Shown here piece by piece: positions 1-6,532 of a stretch of DNA of 23,380 nucleotides (position 1 is its first letter; each line of letters starts with the position of its first letter). The DNA is taken from assembly GCA_028287225.1 (NCBI GenBank), contig JAQBPZ010000120.1:1-23380 (forward strand), written 5' to 3'. The notes beneath the pieces were generated by a model, which saw nothing but the letters and a program-made list of their open reading frames with translations, was not told the origin of the DNA and did not search any database. Origin of the DNA: Gemmatimonadota bacterium (GTDB lineage Bacteria; Gemmatimonadota; Gemmatimonadetes; Gemmatimonadales; Gemmatimonadaceae). Position numbers and translations under genes: made by a program.

Positions 1-1
1 C

Positions 2-2089
2 ACGCCGGTGGTGCGCGTGCGCGTCACCGACGCGCGCGGTCCGCTCGCCCGCGTCATCGTTGCCGCGGGCGCTCGCGGCGCGGAGACGGACTCCGCGGGA
101 GTGGCCCTGCTCCGTCCCGCCGCGGGCGCCGTGACCGTCACCGTTCGGCGGCTCGGCCTTGCACCGGACTCCGCACGCTTCGAGGCACGTGCCGGGATGG
201 ACACGACGATCAGCTTCGTGCTCCGGGCGCAGGCCGCCGTCATCGCGCCCATCGTCGTGAGCAGCACCCGAACGGAGCGGCGCGTGGAGGACGAGCCGCT
301 GCGTGTGGAGGTGCTCGCCGGCGAGGACATCGGAGAGAAGACGGAGATGCGGCCTGCCGACCTGCGCGTGCTGCTCACGGAGATGCCGGGCGTGCGAATT
401 CAGACGACGTCGCCGTCGCTCGGCGCGGCATCGGTCCGCGTGCAGGGCCTGCGGGGGCGATATACGCGGATCCTCACCGACGGGCTCCCGCTGTACGGGG
501 CGCAGACGGGCAGCTTCGGCCTGCTGCAGATCCCGCCGCTCGACCTGCGACAGGCGGAAGTGATCAAGGGCGCGGCCAGTGCGCTGTACGGCCAGGGCGC
601 GCTCGGCGGGGTGCTCAACCTGATCTCCCGCCGCACCCCCGACTCCTCCGAGGTGCTCGCGAACCAGACGGCGCGACAGGGCTCCGATGTGGTCCTGTTC
701 GACGCCCGGCAGTTGCGACCCGGCCTCGGCATCACCACGCTCGCCGGTGCGCATTTGCAGCGCGCCGTGGACGTGAATGGAGACGGGTGGTCGGACGTCC
801 CGGGCTTCCGGCGGCTCGAGCTCCGCCCGAGGCTCTTCGCCAGCGACTCGGGCGGTCGCGCGCTCATGCTGACCGCGGGCGCGTTCGTCGAGGATCGCGC
901 GGGCGGGAGTGTGACTGGCGCATCGACTGGGGGCGTGTTCCCGGAGAGCCTCGGCACGCGCCACGCGGACGTCGGGGGCACTCTCCGCACGCGCATCGGC
1001 TCGGCGCTCACCGTGGCCGGCCGGTTCGCCGGCAACGTGCAGGAGCGCGCTCGGCGCTTCGGCGTGCGGCGAGAGCTGGAGCACACGAGCTCGGCCTTCG
1101 GAGAGCTCACCACCACGGTCGTCTCCGGGGCGTACACGCTGCTGGCCGGCGTCGCCGCGGAGCTGGAGCGCTATCGGAACGGCGAGGCATCACGCTTCAA
1201 CGAGGACCGCGCGACCCCCGCGGTGTTCGTCCAGCACACCTGGATACCCAGCGACTGGCTCGCCACGCAGGTGAACGGGCGGTGCGACGCATCGAGCACG
1301 TACGGCGCGATCTGCACGCCGCGCGTCTCCCTGCTTGCCCATTCGGGGCGCGTGCTCAGCGCGCGCCTCTCCGGCGGCGCGGGATGGGGCGCCCCCTCGG
1401 CGGGCACCGAGGAGACCGAGGTCTTCGGACTGTCGCCGGTCGTCGGCCCGCTGCGACTGACAGCGGAACGGGCCAGGACCCTGTCGCTGGACGTGAGCAC
1501 GGTGCATGGGCCGCTCGAGGTGAGCGGAACGCTGTTCGCATCGCGCGTCGACGATCCCGTGGGGCTCCGGCGCGTGCTCGGAGATACCGCGGGAGCCGTG
1601 GAGCTGGTCAACGCGTCGGGCCCCGCGCGCGCCCACGGCGCAGAGCTGTTCGCCGTGTACAACCAGGAGCCGGTGATCGTCACGGCCTTCTACGGCGCGA
1701 TACGCACGCGCGAGACGTCGCCGGAGACGGGCCGCCTCCGCGAGTCACCGTATGTGCCCACCACCTCGGCCGGACTCGATGCGGCCTTCGAGGAAGACGA
1801 GTCGGGGACGCGGGTCGGTGTCGAGGTGCTCTACACCGGTCGCCAGGCGGTGGAGGAGAACCCCTACCGGACAGTGGCGCCCGCGTACGTCACAGTCGGC
1901 CTGCTCGTCTCGCAGCGGTTCGCACGCGCGAACGTCTTCCTGAACCTCGAGAACCTCACGAACGTCCGGCAGACGCGGTGGGACCCGCTGCTTCGCTCGA
2001 TGGCTGGCGAGGGGGGCCGCCGGACCGTGGACGAGTGGGCGCCGCTCGAGGGGCGCGCGGCGAACCTCGGCGTGCGGGTCCGCCTGTGA
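2..2089 (+). CDS. TonB-dependent outer-membrane receptor, 5' end outside window
   Basis: This is an outer-membrane active-transport receptor powered by TonB-ExbBD; the substrate cannot be read from the sequence. The frame is open to the left edge. The first possible start in the window (GTG at 8) yields no signal peptide and begins inside a carboxypeptidase-regulatory-like beta-sandwich (about residues 1-75 from that GTG), so the true start lies upstream. A plug domain follows (about 85-210): IVVSSTRTERRVEDEP, then an RVQGLRGRYTRILTDGLPLYG stretch and VIKGAASALYGQGALGGVLN, all typical of plugs. The rest is a beta-barrel with alternating hydrophobic strands and a late NVFLNLENLTNVRQ segment, as in the penultimate strands of this family. 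It ends in GVRVRL rather than the usual terminal aromatic residue. The PAP2 gene lies 167 bp downstream on the same strand. The family call is firm; siderophore, cobalamin and metal substrates are all possible. Confidence 0.93.
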   Translation, partial: TPVVRVRVTDARGPLARVIVAAGARGAETDSAGVALLRPAAGAVTVTVRRLGLAPDSARFEARAGMDTTISFVLRAQAAVIAPIVVSSTRTERRVEDEPLRVEVLAGEDIGEKTEMRPADLRVLLTEMPGVRIQTTSPSLGAASVRVQGLRGRYTRILTDGLPLYGAQTGSFGLLQIPPLDLRQAEVIKGAASALYGQGALGGVLNLISRRTPDSSEVLANQTARQGSDVVLFDARQLRPGLGITTLAGAHLQRAVDVNGDGWSDVPGFRRLELRPRLFASDSGGRALMLTAGAFVEDRAGGSVTGASTGGVFPESLGTRHADVGGTLRTRIGSALTVAGRFAGNVQERARRFGVRRELEHTSSAFGELTTTVVSGAYTLLAGVAAELERYRNGEASRFNEDRATPAVFVQHTWIPSDWLATQVNGRCDASSTYGAICTPRVSLLAHSGRVLSARLSGGAGWGAPSAGTEETEVFGLSPVVGPLRLTAERARTLSLDVSTVHGPLEVSGTLFASRVDDPVGLRRVLGDTAGAVELVNASGPARAHGAELFAVYNQEPVIVTAFYGAIRTRETSPETGRLRESPYVPTTSAGLDAAFEEDESGTRVGVEVLYTGRQAVEENPYRTVAPAYVTVGLLVSQRFARANVFLNLENLTNVRQTRWDPLLRSMAGEGGRRTVDEWAPLEGRAANLGVRVRL

Positions 2090-2118
2090 GGCGCGCTCGT
2101 GCGGCACCATTGGTCTGC

Positions 2119-2136
2119 CGAGGCCGGCCGGCCTCG
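2119..2136. repeat. Perfect 18-bp palindrome between receptor and PAP2 genes
   Basis: CGAGGCCGGCCGGCCTCG reads the same on both strands. It lies 30 bp after the receptor stop and about 120 bp before the PAP2 start. As RNA it would fold as a GC-only hairpin with a tiny loop. No T-run follows, so it would not be a classical intrinsic terminator. A protein-binding site or a hairpin that protects the receptor mRNA 3' end are alternatives. The rest of the 167-bp gap shows nothing else I can support. Confidence 0.4.
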
Positions 2137-2256
2137 CCATTGAGGCGCCGGCGTCGCCCTTCGCTCCAGCGCTCCACGATCGGCACCTCCAGATCGCCTG
2201 ACGTCGCGCGCACCGCACAGTTCCCGTTCCACCATCTCCGCCCACACTTGCCCACC

Positions 2257-3105
2257 ATGACGATCACACGCATTCGCCGCTCGGCCGCCTGCCTCGCGCT
2301 CGCCCTCCTGCACGCGGGCACGCTCACCGCCCAGACGGTGCGCGACACGGCGCAGACCGACACCACACGCCGGCATCAGCTCCTGTTCACCGTCAACGAC
2401 GCGGCGCTGGCGGTCGGGTTCGTGGGGCTGACGGTCGTGATGTTTCCGGCAGACCGCTCCATCGCGCAGCGCCTGAAGAACGAGAGCTCCAAGGCAAACC
2501 AGTTCTTCGACCGGAGCTCCACGGGGTTCGAGCTCATCTCGACGCCCGGCGCGTACATCGTCGGTCCCGCACTGTACGCGTTCGGGCGCTACGCGCACCA
2601 TCCCGACGTGGAAGATCTCGGATGGCACGGGACGGAAGCGGTGGTGCTCGCCACCGGCATCACCGGCGTCCTCAAGGGAGTACTCGGGCGCTCCCGCCCG
2701 TACGTCACGAACGACACGAATCCGCGCGACTTCAAGTTCGGCCATGGCTTCGCGGGCGAGGATCGGGCGTCCTTCCCCTCGGGGCACACGACAGTGGCGT
2801 TCGCGGCCGCGTCGAGCGTCACGAGCGAGGCTCGGCGCATCTGGCCCGGGCATACATGGATCGTCGCGCCGGTGATGTACGGTGGCGCCACGCTCGTCGG
2901 ACTGTCACGGATGTACCACAACAAGCACTGGGCGAGTGACGTCGTGCTCGGCGCGGGCATCGGGACCTTCAGCGGACTCAAGGTGGTGCGCTACTCGCAC
3001 GCGCATCCTGACAACTTCATCGATCGCGTGATCCTCAAGACCAGCATCGCCCCGGATGGCCATGGGGGCGGAGCACTGGCCTGGACCGTTCCGCTCTCCC
3101 ACTGA
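2257..3105 (+). CDS. PAP2-family phosphatase, exported or membrane-anchored
   Basis: A 282-residue member of the type 2 phosphatidic acid phosphatase superfamily, which removes phosphate from lipid phosphates such as phosphatidate or undecaprenyl diphosphate. All three signature motifs are intact: K140-x6-R147-P148 (KGVLGRSRP), P174-S175-G176-H177 (FPSGH) and S217-R218-x5-H224-x3-D228 (SRMYHNKHWASD). The N-terminus MTITRIRRSAACLALALLHA followed by GTLTAQ looks like a signal peptide cleaved near residue 25, so the active site faces the periplasm. Hydrophobic stretches near 49-64, 97-110, 126-142 and 201-215 could be membrane helices. The ATG at 2257 is chosen because it opens the signal peptide; the same frame runs open far upstream through the receptor gene, but that part is a shadow. 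The lipid substrate is not determinable. Confidence 0.9.
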   Translation: MTITRIRRSAACLALALLHAGTLTAQTVRDTAQTDTTRRHQLLFTVNDAALAVGFVGLTVVMFPADRSIAQRLKNESSKANQFFDRSSTGFELISTPGAYIVGPALYAFGRYAHHPDVEDLGWHGTEAVVLATGITGVLKGVLGRSRPYVTNDTNPRDFKFGHGFAGEDRASFPSGHTTVAFAAASSVTSEARRIWPGHTWIVAPVMYGGATLVGLSRMYHNKHWASDVVLGAGIGTFSGLKVVRYSHAHPDNFIDRVILKTSIAPDGHGGGALAWTVPLSH

Positions 3106-3139
3106 GGCCCGCACTGCCACTCGGTTGCACGACCGTCCG

Positions 3140-3304
3140 TCAGAACGTCCATCCGAGCGACACCCGAAGCTGGCGCGGCTCCGCCGGATGGACGTGCACG
3201 TCGCCGACGCCCTCGCCACTCTCTCCGCTCAGGCGCGACGCGTAGAAGTATCGCATGTCGTCCGCGTGCGCATCGAGCAGGTCGAGCGCGCTCGTCCGCA
3301 CTCG
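3140..3304 (-). pseudogene. C-terminal remnant of a second TonB-dependent receptor
   Basis: Reading the minus strand into the TGA at 3142-3140 gives about 50 codons that look like the end of a TonB-dependent receptor: SALDLLDAHADDMRYFYASR, a short polar loop with GEGVGDVHVHPAEPRQ, and the last strand LRVSLGWTF ending in the usual aromatic residue. The D-x-x-YFYASRL ... HPxEPR ... V-L pattern recurs at the C-termini of a large subgroup of these receptors. No start codon, plug or signal peptide is attached. The similarity begins just past the stop of the SDR fragment (3309). It is therefore only the tip of a lost gene, left by a deletion or rearrangement. It is not a copy of the receptor at 2-2089, whose end is different. 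Confidence 0.7.
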
Positions 3305-3308
3305 AGCA

Positions 3309-3425
3309 CTACGGCAGCTGCGGGAAGAGCCCGCGGACGGTCTGTCCGCCGTCGATCACGAAGGTCTGACCGGTGACGTAGGACGCGGCGTCGGAGCAGA
3401 GGAACAGCACCACCTCTCGGCCCCG
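3309..3425 (-). pseudogene. C-terminal remnant of a short-chain dehydrogenase/reductase
   Basis: The last roughly 37 codons before the TAG at 3311-3309 read EVVLFLCSDAASYVTGQTFV then IDGGQTVRGLFPQLP. This is the standard C-terminal signature of classical SDR oxidoreductases (the AxxVxFLxSDxASYxTGxxxxxDGG block that closes the Rossmann fold). The Rossmann glycine motif, the YxxxK catalytic pair and any start codon are absent. The fragment is joined in frame to the flavoprotein fragment at about 3420, where the sequence switches from ARGRE, expected of the flavoprotein, to EVVLFL, expected of the SDR. It is a remnant or a chimeric junction and cannot be an enzyme on its own. Confidence 0.75.
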
Positions 3426-4545
3426 GGCGGGAACGACGGGCGCGAACCACATCGACCCGCCACCCCCACGGAAATTGCAGATCGCGAATTCCGGGAGGTT
3501 CGGCTCGCCGATCATGTTGAGCTCCCAGTGCCGGGGGTCCGAGTCAGCCGGGATCGCCGTGCCCCACGTGATGATCTCGAAGTTCACCGCGATCTGCGGC
3601 TCGGTGCCGTACAGGACCGAGAGCGTGGCGAACGGCGGCAGCTTGTGGTGGGCGTAGTACTTCGCGAGCACGTCCTCCGGGATGGAGCCGGGGCCGGTGT
3701 AGATGTCCGAGCGCCGAACGGTGGCCGCGAGGCTGTAGAGCTGCGTGCCGACGATCCCCGTCTCCGGGATGTTCTGCAGTCGCAGGTCCCGCATCACGTC
3801 GATGCCCTTGCCCATCGAGTCGAGGTCGGGGTAGCCGACGATGAAGAACTTGTGCGCCGGCGGGCGGCGCGTCAGCCAGACCCCGATCCTCGTCACGATG
3901 CCGAAGTTCGACTGCGTGAACAGCCCGTCGACCCACGGCCCGAAGCCCCAGCGGTAGGCCTGCCACGCGGTCGTGTTCTCGACGCCGCCCATCCCGGTGC
4001 GCGGGACGGTGCCATCTGTCAGCACGACTTCCATGCCGCAGAAATTCGCGACGTGCTCGCCGGTCCGGTTGTAGCCCGCGCCGCGCTCGAGGATGTTGCC
4101 CATGGGCCGGCGAGCCCACCGGATGACGGAAAGCTGGGCCAGAAGGGAATGTTGTTCGCCTAGAGATACTCGCTGAGCTGCATGTAGGAGACGCCGGGCG
4201 CCACGAGCGCCGTGCCCAGTTCGGCATCTACCTCGAGGATCCGGTTCAGCTTCCGCAGGCCGAGCACCATCTGGCCGGCCGTCGCGGGGGCCGCCGCACC
4301 GTAGCCGTAGTTGCGGCCGGTGGAGATGGGCCATACGGGGATCCTGTACTTGTTGCAGATGGCAAGCACTCCCTGGATCTCCTCCACGCTCCTCGGGACG
4401 AGCGCACCCGAGGGCTGGTGCCGCTCCAGCGGCGACGCGAGCATGGTGCGCGTGTACGGCACCAGACGCTCGACCTCGACGATCACGTTGTCCTCGCCGA
4501 GGAGCGCGCGGTACTCGCCGATGGCGGCGGTGAAGCGGGCCGCCG
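3420..4545 (-). pseudogene. Broken 4-cresol dehydrogenase / vanillyl-alcohol-oxidase-type flavoprotein
   Basis: A flavoprotein that in its family oxidises para-alkylphenols at the benzylic carbon. The N-terminal FAD-binding part is read from about 4545 in one frame: ALLGEDNVIVEVERLVPYTR, PISTGRNYGYGAAAP, ALVAPGVSYMQLSEYL. It then meets TAG at 4162-4160 and continues past it as ANNIPFWPSFPSSGGLAGP, which still matches the family. At 4104-4106 one base is missing: GGC-CCA-TGG should be GGC-CCC-ATG-GGC. The other frame then carries MGNILERGAGYNRTGEHVAN, RTGMGGVENTTAWQAYRWGF and NFRGGGGSMWFAP. The protein stops matching near 3420, so the C-terminal quarter or more is gone. Recalled from the Pseudomonas enzyme PchF, the FAD-linking Tyr384 corresponds here to Cys in PEFAICNF. 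Both ends are cut and two inner lesions are present, so this is a pseudogene unless the assembly is wrong. Confidence 0.85.
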
Positions 4546-5867
4546 CGCGCGCGCAGATCGCGCAGCTCCGCCAGCTCGATCCGTTCCGGGATCTCCGCGG
4601 CTTCGTGTGACGGCTGGGCAGCGGGACCCGACAGCGGGCCGCCGGCCACCGCCGCCGCCTCGTGTCCCGCGTTCGCGACCGGCCGGTTGTCGCGGAGGAA
4701 CACCATCATCACCCCGCCGTGCACCAGCACCGACAGCAGCACCACCAGGCAGGTGATCTCGAAGAGCCGCGCGGACCCGTGCACGCCCGCGAACACGGCG
4801 AGCAGCACGTAGAGGAGCGAGCTGAGACCGCGGGGGCCGAAGAGTGCGATGAGCCTCCGCTCGCGGGGCTCGAGCCCCACGCCGCGCAGCAGCGGCAGGA
4901 GCACCACCGTACGTGCACACAGCGCAACGGCGGCGAACAGCAGGGTCCGCGCGTCGATCAGCGCGAGTCCCGTCCAGATCAGCGACAGCCCGAGCGCCAC
5001 GAAGGTGAGGAGGAGCAGCATCTCCGCCGTCGCCTCGCCGTACTCGAGGAAGCAGTCGCAGAGCTCCACGTCCTGCCAGGCCACGGTGATGCCCGCGGCG
5101 AAGGCCGCGAGGAATCCGCTCCCGTGCAGCGACTCCGCGGCCGCGTAGGCGGCGAACGCCAGCGCGAGCGCGTACAGCGACTCGTAGTCGCGCCGCACAC
5201 CGAAGCGCGACCGGACCAACTTGAGGGAGAGAATGCCCGCCGAGCCGATCGCCGCTCCCGCCACCGGGCCAAGGAACAGGAGTCCGACCGCGTGCAGCGC
5301 CATCTCTTGCGCCGTCAATCCGTTGCCGGACTCGCCCCCCGCAAGCGCCAGGATCGCGAAGGCCACGACCGGCAGGAGCACGACGTCGTTCATCCCCGCC
5401 TCCAGCCGCAGCGCGACGCGCGCGCTCACGGGAAGCCCCCGCGAGCGCACCAGCGAGCGGAGGAGCACCGGATCCGTCGCGGCGAGCGCCGCGCCGAGCA
5501 GCGCGGCGGCGGCGAGCGGTACGTCCAGCAACAGCCACGCAGCCCAGGTCACGATCGCCGCCACGACGAGCGTGCCGGGGCCGAGGAGCCGCCACGCGAG
5601 CCGCACTCGCGTCCGAACCTCCGTCAGATCGAGAGCCACCGCGTCGCTGAACAGGACGAGCGCGAGGGCGAGGGTGGCGAGCGTCGCGAGCGCCGGCGAC
5701 GTCAGTCCGATGTCCGTGATACCCAGTCCGTGCGGCCCGAGCAGCGCGCCGAGCGCGAGGAAGGTGGCGACCACGGGCAGGCCGCTGCGCTCCACGACCC
5801 CCGAGAGCAGTGAGGCGATGATGATGACGATGCCGACCAGCGCGAGGGTCGAGACGAAGTGATCCAT
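4545..5867 (-). CDS. CPA1-type cation/proton antiporter, 3'-truncated
   Basis: An inner-membrane Na+(K+)/H+ antiporter with about twelve hydrophobic helices from residue 5 to 392. Family marks are GAALAATDPVLLRSLV with the ion-binding Asp132, and LEAGMND with the Asn160-Asp161 pair, which places it with CPA1/NhaP rather than NhaA. GPRGLSSLLYVLL near 344-356 is the usual late-helix motif. Start ATG 5867 opens directly into helix 1. After a linker, residues about 426-441 (AEIPERIELAELRDLRARG) resemble the first strand and helix of a rhodanese domain, but identity is lost at about 4545 where the flavoprotein begins in another frame. The frame stays open by chance to 3309, giving a misleading 852-residue ORF. 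It lies 86 bp after the FMN reductase and is probably in its operon. The membrane part looks complete; whether it still works is unknown. Confidence 0.85.
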
Positions 5868-5953
5868 GAGATGCGCGCCTCGCTAGCGGCCGGTCGCCGG
5901 AGTGAACTCGTCCACTCGCGCATCACTGCCGATGGCGCGCTGCGTGCCTCGCA

Positions 5954-6532
5954 TCACCCAGCGAAGCTGCGCAGCCAGCCAAGCAGCGTCGCGAGGTAAT
6001 CTCCGAGGAACTTCCGGGTAACCTCGTCCGTCAGGCGCCCCTGGGCATCGAACTTCTCGTGCGCGCGCCCCACGAGCACCTCCGGCTGCAGCATCGCATA
6101 CGTGTTGGTGAAGCCGAACGCCTGACGGAGCTGCGACTGCCCGCGGGCGGACCCCGTCATGCCAGGGCTCGCGCCGATGACCCCCGCGCGCTTGCCGTTC
6201 AGCGGCGATCCGCGCGGTGGCCGCGAAGCCCAGTCGATGGCGTTGTTCAGGACGCCGGGCACGCCGTGATTGTACTCCGGGCAGGCGATGAACAGCGCAT
6301 CCGCAGCCACGATCGCCGCCTTGAATGCCGCGACGGGAGCCGGATCGCCCTGTGCCTCCACGTCGCCATTGTAGAGCGGGATCTCCGCGAGGTCGAAGAT
6401 GTCGATCCGCATCCCGTCCGGCGCCAGCTCCTGCGCCGCACGGAGGAGCGCCCTGTTGTACGAGCCCGCTCTCAGGCTGCCCGCGAATCCGCGCACGCGC
6501 AGCGATGCTGCACCAGCGCCGGGGGCGGTCAT
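5954..6532 (-). CDS. NADPH-dependent FMN reductase (quinone/azo/chromate reductase-like)
   Basis: A 192-residue cytoplasmic flavodoxin-fold reductase of the FMN_red family, whose members reduce quinones, azo dyes, chromate or free FMN with NAD(P)H. The FMN phosphate loop is GSLRAGSYNRALLRAA (residues 18-33). The family motif CPEYNHGVPGVLNNAIDWAS (84-103) and GVIGASPGMTGSARGQSQLR (117-136) follow, in the order and spacing of YieF/ChrR proteins, and the length is typical. Its ATG overlaps the stop of the upstream dioxygenase-esterase gene as ATGA (6532-6529), which implies translational coupling. In that setting two-electron reduction of quinones, as AzoR-type enzymes do in quinone-stress regulons, is the likeliest job. 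Specificity is an inference from neighbours. Confidence 0.92.
   Translation of the reverse strand: MTAPGAGAASLRVRGFAGSLRAGSYNRALLRAAQELAPDGMRIDIFDLAEIPLYNGDVEAQGDPAPVAAFKAAIVAADALFIACPEYNHGVPGVLNNAIDWASRPPRGSPLNGKRAGVIGASPGMTGSARGQSQLRQAFGFTNTYAMLQPEVLVGRAHEKFDAQGRLTDEVTRKFLGDYLATLLGWLRSFAG

Noticed and set aside
787..2256. Upstream extension of the PAP2 frame into the TonB receptor gene
   Set aside because: It is the receptor gene read out of frame and would bury the signal peptide that begins at ATG 2257.
3255..4163. A 302-codon plus-strand frame opposite the gene remnants
   Set aside because: Low-complexity Arg/Asp/Glu/His composition with no recognised motif. The minus strand matches known families even though the genes are broken.
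3140..4550. A mobile element as the cause of the fragment mosaic
   Set aside because: No transposase, integrase, terminal inverted repeats, target duplications or tRNA-like attachment site were seen, and base composition does not change noticeably.
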